Positions 16,312 to 24,612 of a DNA stretch of 64,000 nucleotides are shown one piece after another (position 1 is the stretch's first letter; each line of letters starts with the position of its first letter). The position numbers and the translations under genes are program-made. The stretch is taken from the NCBI GenBank assembly GCA_951828385.1, contig OX639973.1:6240845-6304844 (forward strand), written 5' to 3'. The notes beneath the pieces were generated by a model. It worked only from the letters and a program-made list of their open reading frames with translations, ran no database searches and had not been told where the DNA came from. This DNA is from an uncultured Poribacteria bacterium (GTDB taxonomy: Bacteria; Poribacteria; WGA-4E; WGA-3G).

Positions 16312-18282
16312 ATGACTTCTCCTGTCACTTCGCAGAATTTTCCGCAAACGTCCCTTTCTACTTACAACAGTATCACAGCGCGGAGTGTCATCATAGGCAT
16401 GGTGGCGGTGATATGCCAATGCCTCGCCACTCCGTATAACGATTTCCATGTCGGCGGCACCTATCTCGCGGGGAACCATCTGCCCATCGCCGTCGTCTTC
16501 GTGATGCTGGTTTTTGTACTCGGTATCAATACACTGCTCAAGAGACTGAAACCCGGCACCGAATTGCGAGGCAGTGAACTCCTTATCATCTGGGGGATGA
16601 TGCTGGTCGCATCCGGTATCCCATCTTCAGGATTGATGCGCTACCTCGTCCCGCTCGCTGTCAGTCCATTCTACTTTGCTACCCCCGAAAACGAGTGGAT
16701 CACCCTCTTTCATCAGCACCTTCCAGACTGGATGGTCGTGAAAGATCCCAAAGCTGTCTTTTACTTTTACGAGCAATTGCCAGACGGCGATTCAATCCCA
16801 TGGCGGGCATGGTTGAAACCGATCGTCGGATGGAGTGCATTTGTCCTGATCTTCTATTTCGTCACCATCTGCTGGACGGTTATCCTCCGAAAACAGTGGG
16901 TAGAACATGAACGCTTCACCTTCCCGCTCGTTCAATTGCCGATGGAAATGTTCCAATCGCCATCAGGCAGCGCCCGCTTAAACCGGTTCTTCAAATCACC
17001 ATTGATGTGGTGTGGTTTTGCGATACCTGTTATATTGCACGGGTTAAAAGGATTACACCTCTACTTTCCAGCGATTCCGAGTCCGTCTGTCTATTTTCCG
17101 ATCTCCACATTCTTCACCGAAAAACCGCTATCTGCTTTGAACTGGTGGCCCTCCGTAAACCTGTTTATTTACCCTTCAGTCGTCGCTATCGTCTACCTGC
17201 TCACGCTCGAAATCTCGTTTAGTTTCTGGTTCTTTTTCCTCCTCGGCAAAATGGAGACGGTGCTGATCTATGCGACAGGTTCTAAAGTGAACCAGTGGGA
17301 CTTCCATCAAAACCAACAGATGGGTGCGCTGTTAGTCTTTATCGGATTCATCCTGTTTCTCGGCAAACGTCATTTCGGACGTGCATTCGCCACGATCTTT
17401 GGAAAACGCGTAAGCACCGACACGAATGAACCCTTACCTTATATCTGGGCAGTCGGTGGTTTGATTGCCGGTATCCTACTGCTCACACTGATATGTAGCC
17501 TTGCGGGGATGAGCGTATGGGTCGCACTCTTTATCCTCGGTATCTCCCTTGCCATCACAACAGTCGGCACATGGATGGTGACCAACGGCGGTTTGATGTT
17601 TATCCTCTACTCCTTCCTGCCGGGTGAATATCTGATTACGCTATTCGGCAGTGGGCGTGTGAACGCACCGAGTTGGACCTTGGTCGCTTATGAACGGGTC
17701 TTGATGTTCGACATGCGGGAAATCATGATGCCGAGCGTGATGAACAATTTCAAGCTTGCGGAACCGCTGCGTCTCAAACAACGTCCATTCCTACTTGCGA
17801 TGGGTATTGCCATTGTTTTGGCAATGGGTGTCTCTTACTATTCGTCCATAGACCTCGCCTATACACACGGTGCCGTCAACCTACAACACTGGACCTATAT
17901 GATCTCGACAACCTCCCCATTTAACCGTCTCACAAGTATTCTGCAACACCCGACTGGTATTGAATTGGAACGGCTCGGTTCGTTTATCTTCGGGGGTGCG
18001 ATGATGTTCGGCATGCTCTGGATGCGCCACCACTATCTCTGGTGGAAGCTACACCCGATCGGTTCTCTCATGATGACGAGTTATGCAACTTACTGCTTCT
18101 GGGGTTCATTTTTCATCGGTTGGTTTCTGAAATACACCACGCTCAAGTTCGGTGGCGTTGCCTATTACCGTAAACTCCGTCCGCTTATTTTAGGCGTTGT
18201 GTTAGGCGAATGCTTCATCGGTGGCATTTGGATTATTGTTGGACTTATGACCGGCATCGGCTATCGTCTATTGCCCGGCTAA
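16312..18282 (+). CDS. large polytopic membrane protein, DUF6785/DUF6784 type (second copy)
   Basis: 656 residues, a paralogue of the protein at 7.9-9.8 kb. It shares FATPENEWITLFHQHLPDW, LRKQWVEHERFTFPLVQLP, FKLAEPLRLKQ, YLWWKLHPIGSLM and FFIGWFLKYTTLKFGG in the same order. About a dozen membrane helices are spread over the length. The conserved RRQW/RKQWVE-ER-(S/T)-(Y/F)-P motif in a cytoplasmic-looking loop may be functional. It is closely linked to the zinc dehydrogenase gene upstream, so a role in taking up or exporting the substrate or product of that enzyme is a reasonable guess. Confidence 0.78.
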   Translation: MTSPVTSQNFPQTSLSTYNSITARSVIIGMVAVICQCLATPYNDFHVGGTYLAGNHLPIAVVFVMLVFVLGINTLLKRLKPGTELRGSELLIIWGMMLVASGIPSSGLMRYLVPLAVSPFYFATPENEWITLFHQHLPDWMVVKDPKAVFYFYEQLPDGDSIPWRAWLKPIVGWSAFVLIFYFVTICWTVILRKQWVEHERFTFPLVQLPMEMFQSPSGSARLNRFFKSPLMWCGFAIPVILHGLKGLHLYFPAIPSPSVYFPISTFFTEKPLSALNWWPSVNLFIYPSVVAIVYLLTLEISFSFWFFFLLGKMETVLIYATGSKVNQWDFHQNQQMGALLVFIGFILFLGKRHFGRAFATIFGKRVSTDTNEPLPYIWAVGGLIAGILLLTLICSLAGMSVWVALFILGISLAITTVGTWMVTNGGLMFILYSFLPGEYLITLFGSGRVNAPSWTLVAYERVLMFDMREIMMPSVMNNFKLAEPLRLKQRPFLLAMGIAIVLAMGVSYYSSIDLAYTHGAVNLQHWTYMISTTSPFNRLTSILQHPTGIELERLGSFIFGGAMMFGMLWMRHHYLWWKLHPIGSLMMTSYATYCFWGSFFIGWFLKYTTLKFGGVAYYRKLRPLILGVVLGECFIGGIWIIVGLMTGIGYRLLPG

Positions 18283-18305
18283 ATGGCGAATTCTCATAAC
18301 AAGAT

Positions 18306-18335
18306 TTGCATTATTGCTGCAAATTATGATAAAAT
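18306..18335 (+). promoter_or_regulatory. possible promoter of the methyltransferase gene
   Basis: TTGCAT, an 18-base spacer and TAAAAT lie in the 210-base gap before the methyltransferase gene. The -10 is about 160 bases before the chosen start, so a sizeable leader would result. Modest match only. Confidence 0.35.
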
Positions 18336-18492
18336 AATCGCAAGTTGTTTGGAATGGCAATAACGCTATTTTATGATTTGGAGTAAAAGATAAATATAAC
18401 ACAAAAATCGGATTGTCTACTGCCAATTTCGAGGAATGGTGTCCGATAATGGCTTCACAACCTCCGTTTATCAAGGAAGAACGGGATCCTCA

Positions 18493-20019
18493 ATGAACAA
18501 ACTCTATTTCGGCGATAATCTTGAAATCCTACGCGAGATGCCCGACGAACGCGTCCATCTAATATGCACCGACCCACCCTTCAACTCTGGACGCGACTAC
18601 AACACCTTCCTCGGTGACTCACTTGCACAGAAGAAGGCATTCACTGATACATGGACGTGGGACACCGCTGCCCAAGACGCTCGCGCCGACATTGAACAAC
18701 GTGCGTTTTCCAGTGATACCTATAAAGCACTCGATACTTGCCTTAAGGGTTATGATTTAGTGCTACAAAACGCCGTGTCTGGCAACAAAGGTGCGATGCG
18801 TGCCTATCTCACCTTTATGGGATCCCGCCTCGCCGAAATGCACCGTGTGCTAACATCGGAGGGTAGTATATACTTGCACTGCGATCCAACTGCCTCACAC
18901 TACCTCAAAGGTGTGATGGATGCTATTTGGGATCAGGAAAACCATAGTAAAAATGCATCTTTTCGGAATGAAATCGTCTGGTCATACCGCCGTTGGCCTG
19001 CAAAACATCCGAATTTTCAGCGAATGCACGATATTATTTTACGTTATGCAAAAGGCACAAACGTAACTTGGAATCAACTGTATGAACCCAAACCAGCGTC
19101 AACCCTTAAGAGATTTGGCAACAAGAAAATTAAAAGTGCCTATACACCAGATGGAAGGCGTGTACCATCTGAGGTAACAAACGAAGAATCGAGGGAGGTG
19201 CCACTCAGAGATGTATGGGAAATAAGCGTAATTGCGCCATCTGCTAAAGAACGCCTTGGCTATCCCACGCAGAAACCACTTGCCCTATACGAACGCATGA
19301 TAAAAGCTTCCAGTAATGAAGGAGACATCGTTCTCGATCCGTTCTGTGGCTGCGGCACCACCATTGATGCTGCGCACACCCTCAATCGACAATGGATGGG
19401 CATTGATATAACGATCCTCGCCTTGGATCCGATGCGTCAACGGTTGGCAGACCGACATGGATTGGAACCGTCCGTTGACTACCAGATCGAAGGTTACCCA
19501 ACAAACATGCAGGAAGTCCAAAACCTTTTGAAAGAGGGTGACAAACGCAAATATCACGACTTCTCGAATTGGGCGGTAACCCGGCTTGGGTTGAGACCCA
19601 CCAAAGATGTTGGCGATGGTGGACTTGATGGAGTCGGGCATGTCACATTATGGAATCCACAGCAGCTGAAAGAGACGAACGCCCGTATTCTCGCCGAGGT
19701 CAAGACAGGCAAACCTACTATCACCCAAGTTCGCGCCTTCTGTCGTGTGATGGATAAGAATAACGCGGAAGTCGGTATCTTTATTACCCTTGAACCTGTC
19801 ACCCCTAAAATGCGACAGGAAGCGCAGGACATGGGCACTTTCGAGCACAATAATAAAACCTATCCCCGCCTTCAATTCTGGCAATTAGATGATGCATACT
19901 TCGAGAATCCGGATATTATCAATACCCTCGTCCGCTTACCCGACGCGTGGCGCATCCGTCCCACCCAGAAATCAGAGCGTCATTTTGATGACCGACAGAT
20001 GCAACTTCTGCGTGGATAG
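18493..20019 (+). CDS. DNA methyltransferase fused to Mrr-like PD-(D/E)XK nuclease domain
   Basis: 508 residues. The N-terminal ~340 residues are a beta-class amino-methyltransferase: catalytic motif IV DPPF (27-30) comes first, then the SAM-binding motif I as DPFCGCGTT (282-290). The C-terminal ~150 residues contain GDGGLDG (Asp379) and ILAEVKTGK (Glu402, Lys404), then VGIFITLEP, the layout of Mrr_cat restriction domains. Methylation and cleavage activities may thus sit in one chain, like a single-polypeptide restriction-modification enzyme. I chose ATG at 18493 because AAGGAAGAACGGG precedes it and the protein then begins MNKLYFGDNLE; the frame could start 19 codons earlier. Confidence 0.85.
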   Translation: MNKLYFGDNLEILREMPDERVHLICTDPPFNSGRDYNTFLGDSLAQKKAFTDTWTWDTAAQDARADIEQRAFSSDTYKALDTCLKGYDLVLQNAVSGNKGAMRAYLTFMGSRLAEMHRVLTSEGSIYLHCDPTASHYLKGVMDAIWDQENHSKNASFRNEIVWSYRRWPAKHPNFQRMHDIILRYAKGTNVTWNQLYEPKPASTLKRFGNKKIKSAYTPDGRRVPSEVTNEESREVPLRDVWEISVIAPSAKERLGYPTQKPLALYERMIKASSNEGDIVLDPFCGCGTTIDAAHTLNRQWMGIDITILALDPMRQRLADRHGLEPSVDYQIEGYPTNMQEVQNLLKEGDKRKYHDFSNWAVTRLGLRPTKDVGDGGLDGVGHVTLWNPQQLKETNARILAEVKTGKPTITQVRAFCRVMDKNNAEVGIFITLEPVTPKMRQEAQDMGTFEHNNKTYPRLQFWQLDDAYFENPDIINTLVRLPDAWRIRPTQKSERHFDDRQMQLLRG

Positions 20020-20405
20020 GACCGGTAGGTTCGGTTTCCTAACCGAACCGGATTCTAAACTACCGTATTGCGTAGTGTTGTGCAATAACCAAGCACAAGA
20101 GACAAAAACCACGTCTTTGCTACGCAAAAGGTTCATACGCGAGTGAGACGAACCTTGACATTGTGAGGACACTCGGAAATGATAAAGCGTCAGTCTTTTG
20201 GGACTGACTTTGAGGGTTACTCCACGTAGTGCGTTTCCTTTGCTACGTGCGAATCGCCTGCTATCTTCTATGACGTGCATAGACGACACTGGATGTGGGC
20301 AGGTTAGACACGACGGTGTCTACAAAGGGACTTAAGGAATCCCGTAGAGAACTGTGTTTTTCAGATGGACATAGATTAACATAGTTTTTTACTAACAGAT
20401 CACTC
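20020..20405. other. intergenic, several hairpins, no gene
   Basis: The 386 bases hold a GGTAGGTTCGG/CCGAACC palindrome directly after the methyltransferase stop (20025-20054), a GTCAGTC...GACTGAC hairpin near 20190-20209 and a CACGTAG...CTACGTG hairpin near 20223-20250. The texture (several stems, no open frame, ending in an ACGGTGTCT segment) would fit a structured RNA or the decayed end of a mobile element. I cannot identify either. Confidence 0.35.
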
Positions 20406-20744
20406 ATGGCGAATAACACACCCGTCACTCGCAAAGACCATTGGAGCCGTCCGGTAGCTATGGCTCCCGACGGGCAATGGATCTCTTTGCGGGAAGTGAT
20501 AGACGACGAACCGGCAAGGTTTTCATTTGCCCAATTGTCTTTTGAGCAACAGTCGGAATTGGTTGCGGAACGTATTCGACAACGCCCTGTGTTTGACGTA
20601 GGTATCTTGGGACTGGGAGTATTTAGCAAGAAGCGTGCTATTAACGAGGTCCGGGCGCGAACACGTATAGGGTGCACGCTCATTGAGGTTGAACAGCGCA
20701 TGATAGCACTCTTGATTGAACGTGCCCGCGAAGGAATTCTCTAA
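20406..20744 (+). CDS. small protein of unknown function
   Basis: 112 residues, mixed helical. The C-terminal half (VFDVGILGLGVFSKKRAINE, then EVEQRMIALLIERAREG) looks like two helices with a Gly-rich turn. I do not recognise the family. It lies downstream of the methyltransferase-nuclease gene, separated by 386 bases, and could belong to the same restriction locus, but nothing in the sequence proves this. No clear ribosome site precedes the ATG, so the start is uncertain. Confidence 0.5.
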   Translation: MANNTPVTRKDHWSRPVAMAPDGQWISLREVIDDEPARFSFAQLSFEQQSELVAERIRQRPVFDVGILGLGVFSKKRAINEVRARTRIGCTLIEVEQRMIALLIERAREGIL

Positions 20745-20944
20745 TTTGGGAAATAAGAACGTTATCTCAGACATAAGATGACGTATTGAATCGGGATCTA
20801 ATTGGAATACAACCGTGACCATCTCTGTGCCCCTTCAGTCAATGCAAAATGGGGGGATAAAAAAGCAAGAATCGTATAACTATTGAGGGGACTACCCAAA
20901 ACACAAGGCTGTTAAAATTCCGCCAAACATGGAAGATTTGAAAC

Positions 20945-20991
20945 TGTCCTATTTGGTGCAATCTATTTTGAGACTTGCACTATTTAGGGCA
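20945..20991. promoter_or_regulatory. pair of 16-bp dyads 31 bp apart, copy 1
   Basis: TGTCCTATTTGGTGCA (20945-20960) and TGCACTATTTAGGGCA (20976-20991) have the form TGCAC-N6-GTGCA with deviations, centre to centre 31 bp, i.e. three helical turns. The whole ~57-bp block recurs at 22566-22622. It looks like a pair of operators for a dimeric regulator. Confidence 0.5.
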
Positions 20992-21134
20992 ATTTTTGTT
21001 AAGACAGTCAGTTAGGTCCGTAGGTGTTTTGCTTGGGTGTTTCCCTTAGGTTGAGCGGTAAAACCTCAGGTCCCTTGTGTTGCTATCCAAACAGCAGTTT
21101 GCCAAGACTCGCTTCCTGCAAAAAACAAAAAAAT

Positions 21135-21163
21135 TGACATTTGTGCGAATTTAAGGTATACTT
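21135..21163 (+). promoter_or_regulatory. near-consensus sigma70 promoter inside the gene-free region
   Basis: Perfect TTGACA (21135-21140), exactly 17 bases, then TATACT (21158-21163). This is the best promoter match in the window, yet the nearest downstream gene starts 590 bases away. It implies either a non-coding transcript or a very long 5' leader. Confidence 0.7.
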
Positions 21164-21753
21164 AATACATGGACACAAACGCGATTCGGTAATCGGGTGC
21201 AGATGCCTCGTCAAGGTACCCACTACCTAAAGGTAGGAGCTTGTGCTTCGTCGCGACTGCGGTTTTCTCAAAGAGTCCACCGTCTTATTGTCGCTCCACA
21301 ATAGTGCCCAAGCGAACTATGCACCGAAGTGCCTGATCTTATGTGACATGTGATTTATCAACGGGTGCGGTTTTTACACCTGCTACCCTCTACGTGCAAT
21401 GGATACCCGAAAGGGTTTTGTCAATATAGAGGCGTGTGAGGCTTTTACGTGATTGTCTCAATTGACGAGTGCTCCAACAACACATCAATCACAACCCATG
21501 CCGAACACTATGAATTTAGACGAATTAGGAAGGAAAAGGTTTAGTTTTTTACAACACCCTTCGCCGTCTACATCCGGCAAGCTAAAGCATGGGGATTTGA
21601 CGGTGGAGTGTTAAATTTCCCAAAAATGCAGGTGGTGTCTAACTTCCGAACCGTTTTTGGTAAAAAATCGCGTTTGAGTCAAGGCACACGTAGGTTTGCC
21701 GGATTTTTTTGAAAAAATTTTATTGTCCAAACTTTAGTAGGAGGTTGAACGGC

Positions 21754-22455
21754 ATGAAAATTATGTTTGTATTAGCAGGATTTGTGTTGATGGTAGCCTA
21801 TTGTGTTATCGGAAACCCGATCAACATGGCACATGCGGAGGAAATCTTGGGAGTAGGAACGGATTCGTTGTTAGGAGGAGACCTAACCGACCCAGAAGAC
21901 GATGGTGATCCTGAAGCAGATGAGGGTTACAACGCCATTTTCTCAGCTAACGAGGAACCTGGATTCGCAGGCGGGGAATTTTCGTTTAACGTCTTCGATA
22001 ACATCCTGGGTCCCGGCAATGACAAATGGTGCTGCGGACGTGGGGGCGGTATTCCGGAGGAAGGTCTACACGTGACAGCTGAGTTTGAGGAAGCGTACGC
22101 ATTAACACACTTCACCCTATCTTCAGCGAACGATGTTCCTGCAAGGGACCCGACAGTGTGGGAAGTTCAGGGGTCGAACGACGGCGAGGAGTTTACGACC
22201 ATCTATGCGCACGACGGGGATAGCGTTTGGACTGAGCGACTGCAAGTCGCCCTTTTTGAGGCAGGGGCAGATTTCGAGGTTCAAACCGTCGGGTATAAGT
22301 TTTTCCGGCATGTTACTTTTGACACCGCATCGAACCCGGCTGGGGCGTACTTTCAAATTGGCGAAATTGAGTACTTCGGCGATGCTAATTTGACCGCCGT
22401 AGACCCTAAAGCCAAGCTCACAACCACATGGGGAAGCATCAAAAACGCCCGATAA
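21754..22455 (+). CDS. secreted discoidin-like (F5/8 type C) protein with C-terminal K-L-x-T-x-W-G tag
   Basis: 233 residues from the ATG behind TAGGAGG. A signal peptide (MKIMFVLAGFVLMVAYCVIG..., cleavage near AHA-EEI) is followed by a single domain whose central part matches carbohydrate-binding discoidin folds: LTHFTLSSANDVPARDPTVW then WEVQGSND, and later YFQIGEIEYFGD. The protein ends VDPKAKLTTTWGSIKNAR, a tail shared with three other secreted proteins here. Upstream is the long gene-free promoter region, downstream a clear terminator, so it is transcribed alone. Probably exported or cell-surface. Confidence 0.75.
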   Translation: MKIMFVLAGFVLMVAYCVIGNPINMAHAEEILGVGTDSLLGGDLTDPEDDGDPEADEGYNAIFSANEEPGFAGGEFSFNVFDNILGPGNDKWCCGRGGGIPEEGLHVTAEFEEAYALTHFTLSSANDVPARDPTVWEVQGSNDGEEFTTIYAHDGDSVWTERLQVALFEAGADFEVQTVGYKFFRHVTFDTASNPAGAYFQIGEIEYFGDANLTAVDPKAKLTTTWGSIKNAR

Positions 22456-22483
22456 GCGCAAAAATATCGGACATTTTCTAAAT

Positions 22484-22529
22484 CGGAAACCTGAATCCAG
22501 TCATAACTGGGTTTGGGTTTCCGTTTTTT
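22484..22529 (+). terminator. intrinsic terminator of the discoidin-like gene
   Basis: CGGAAACC pairs with GGTTTCCG and an inner CCAG with CTGG, followed directly by TTTTTT. It sits about 30 bases after the stop codon. Confidence 0.8.
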
Positions 22530-22568
22530 ATTTCTGTAAATCTCGTCAAATAACGAAAGGCCGGAAAC

Positions 22569-22615
22569 TGCACCATTTCGGGCAATCTATTATGAGGTTT
22601 GCACTATTCGGTGCA
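22569..22615. promoter_or_regulatory. pair of 16-bp dyads 31 bp apart, copy 2
   Basis: TGCACCATTTCGGGCA (22569-22584) and the perfect dyad TGCACTATTCGGTGCA (22600-22615), centre spacing 31 bp. Flanking bases (GAAACTG before, AATTT after) also match the copy at 20.94 kb. It lies about 107 bp upstream of the -35 of the long operon. Confidence 0.55.
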
Positions 22616-22721
22616 ATTTCATCAAGAATGCCAGTGGTATCACACCCCAAACTGGCACGAAACTTGCTATCCTTACTGATAATTTCTTTTCTCTGTGAAC
22701 ACCTCTATCAGATAAATAAAT

Positions 22722-22750
22722 TTGCACATTCCCATAAATTGTGCTAAAAT
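22722..22750 (+). promoter_or_regulatory. sigma70-type promoter of the LarA-like gene and downstream operon
   Basis: TTGCAC (22722-22727), 17-base spacer, TAAAAT (22745-22750), about 70 bases before the first gene. It is the only good promoter match I find between here and 33.8 kb on this strand. Confidence 0.5.
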
Positions 22751-22819
22751 AAATTGGTGATTGCAAAGCCGTCCGAACATCAACTGAAATCGTCTCAGGA
22801 AACGAGTGGCCCCGTTTAA

Positions 22820-24379
22820 ATGAAATATTTCACCTACTTTGGAAACCATCTCATCAATGCGAAACTGCCGGATAATTCAGAGGTTTATTACGCCAAGCCT
22901 CCGCTGCCGGGAATTAAGCGCGCAGCACTGAGTGAACACACGCAGCGTGCCTTTGAAAACCCACTTGAGATGCCGCCGCTCAATGAACTCGTCAACGGCA
23001 ACTCAAAAGTGCTTATCCTGTTCGACGATAACTGCCAACCGTTTCCAGCCACCAAGAAACCGGACCTGCGGCAGATTATGATTGAGACGCTCCTGAAGAT
23101 GCTCTACGGGTACGGTGTCGAGAAAAAGAATATCGAACTGATGTGCGCCGTTGCGCTGCACCGTAAGATGAAAGAACACGAACTCGCCTATATGCTCGGC
23201 AAAGACATCATGGACGAGTTCTATCCGCATCAACTCCGAAACTTTGATGCGGAAGATGCCGACCAGATTGTTGCGGTAGGACACACGGAACACGACGAAA
23301 TCGTTGAGACCGATAAGGCAGCCCTTGAAGCCGACCTTGTGATTTACGTCGATATGATACAGATTCCGCTCAACGGTGGACATAAGTCCGTCGCAGTCGG
23401 TCTCGGTACGTATAACTCCATAGCACCACACCATTCGCCGCACATGACAGCAGAGAGTCCGCACGTGATGCAACCGGAAGGTTCGCACATGCACGCTTGT
23501 ATTGAGCGGATGAGTCGCCTTATCCAGAAAGAAACCCCCATCTTAGTTCTTGAAGCAGCGATGAATGGTGCAATCTATCCGTTCCATCTCCGTTATGTCG
23601 GAAAACCAAACCGGGACTGTAACGTGGCAGAACGACTCGTAAAAGCCTTTACACCGGCAACCTTATCGCTCTTGCCTGAATCATTGCGTTACGCGATTCT
23701 CAAGAGTGTGCAGACAGACTATGAACCGATACAGATCAACGCAGGCGACATTGATGCCGTTCACGCAAGAACGTTAGCGTCAATGAAGGATCAGTTGGCA
23801 ATAGATATCCCGCGTCAGTTTAGTACACTGGTGTTTGGACTCCCCGATATGAGTCCGTACGCCGTCGATGCGCGTATCAATCCTGTGTTGGTGGTCAGCG
23901 ACATTTTGGGGTACGTCTTTAACTGGTTCTATAACAAACCGATCATTAAAAAGAACGGCGTTGTGATCATCATGAACCCGACGTATGAGATTTTCCACGA
24001 GGAATATCACGTCGCCTACAAACAGTTTTACGATGAGGTCCTTGCCGAAACGACGGAACCGTTTGAGATGCAGCAGAAGTTTCAGGAGAAATACGCGAAG
24101 GACGCGTATCTCATCGACTGCTATCGGAACAAATTCGCGCATCACGGTTTTCATCCGTTCACCGTCTGGTATTGGGCGACGTATCCGCTGAAATACCTAT
24201 CTAAAGTCATTCTTGTGGGACCGAAGGAGCCGAGGGTGGCACAACGGTTGGGGGTTGATTGGGCAAAGAACTTAGACGATGCGCTCGCGATGGCGCGCGA
24301 AATCTCCGGTGATGATGATGTCGTCGCTTTGACGATGCCGCCGTTTTTCTACGCAAACGTCGGAGAGTCCAATGATTAA
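22820..24379 (+). CDS. LarA-like (DUF2088) nickel-pincer racemase/epimerase family protein
   Basis: 519 residues. It has the DUF2088 landmarks: ILFDDNCQPFP (68-76, where LarA has DHTRP), VALHRKMKEHEL (111-122, with His114 at the catalytic His position) and PLNGGHKSVAVGLG (183-196, with Lys189 at the position that carries the cofactor in LarA). LarA uses a nickel pincer nucleotide to racemise lactate; relatives act on other 2-hydroxyacids. This protein is about 95 residues longer than LarA and has Gln in place of the conserved Arg, so its substrate probably differs. No larB, larC or larE genes are in the window. It starts the putative long operon. Confidence 0.75.
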   Translation: MKYFTYFGNHLINAKLPDNSEVYYAKPPLPGIKRAALSEHTQRAFENPLEMPPLNELVNGNSKVLILFDDNCQPFPATKKPDLRQIMIETLLKMLYGYGVEKKNIELMCAVALHRKMKEHELAYMLGKDIMDEFYPHQLRNFDAEDADQIVAVGHTEHDEIVETDKAALEADLVIYVDMIQIPLNGGHKSVAVGLGTYNSIAPHHSPHMTAESPHVMQPEGSHMHACIERMSRLIQKETPILVLEAAMNGAIYPFHLRYVGKPNRDCNVAERLVKAFTPATLSLLPESLRYAILKSVQTDYEPIQINAGDIDAVHARTLASMKDQLAIDIPRQFSTLVFGLPDMSPYAVDARINPVLVVSDILGYVFNWFYNKPIIKKNGVVIIMNPTYEIFHEEYHVAYKQFYDEVLAETTEPFEMQQKFQEKYAKDAYLIDCYRNKFAHHGFHPFTVWYWATYPLKYLSKVILVGPKEPRVAQRLGVDWAKNLDDALAMAREISGDDDVVALTMPPFFYANVGESND

Positions 24380-24590
24380 AGATTCCCCAATTGTTGAAGA
24401 TACTCGGCGTGTTCGCCGCATGATCTCTGAAAAATTCGATCACGATATCGATCGGTATATTGCCTACTTGCAAAGTGAGGCAGCCGCGCGTCAAGCGAAG
24501 AAAGCCGTTCAATGCTCCGATAGTAGCGATAATCTCATTGCTGACACAGAAAACCGTGAGCGTACAGGGAAAGAAAACAGGACGAATTGA
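24372..24590 (+). CDS. small protein with R-x2-R-x2-IS-x2-FDHDI-x-R motif
   Basis: 72 residues, overlapping the end of the LarA-like gene by eight bases, with GGAGAG just upstream of the ATG. The segment DTRRVRRMISEKFDHDIDRY is closely matched by the small protein at 45.3 kb (EVREIRHKISAQFDHDIGRL) and loosely by the N-terminus of the protein at 38.4 kb. The family is a recurrent small, charged, helical one; it may be antitoxin-like, but I know no tested function. Confidence 0.6.
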   Translation: MIKDSPIVEDTRRVRRMISEKFDHDIDRYIAYLQSEAAARQAKKAVQCSDSSDNLIADTENRERTGKENRTN

Positions 24591-24612
24591 GCCTGCGACA
24601 AGGAGCCTCACA

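Larger units (their letters stand above)
20745..21753. other. 1-kb region without protein gene; possible structured transcript or decayed IS200/IS605-like element
   Basis: No convincing open frame on either strand. It contains the dyad pair, an AGGTT...AACCT hairpin near 21050-21068, a near-consensus promoter at 21135-21163, and then ~590 bases before the next gene. Those 590 bases carry a CTACC-TAAA-GGTAG hairpin (about 21228) and a CCGTC...GACGG pair near 21565-21605. Hairpins followed by short GC-rich tracts recall the ends of IS200/IS605 elements, but no tnpA or tnpB remnant is readable. A long regulated leader for the secreted-protein gene is the alternative. Confidence 0.35.
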
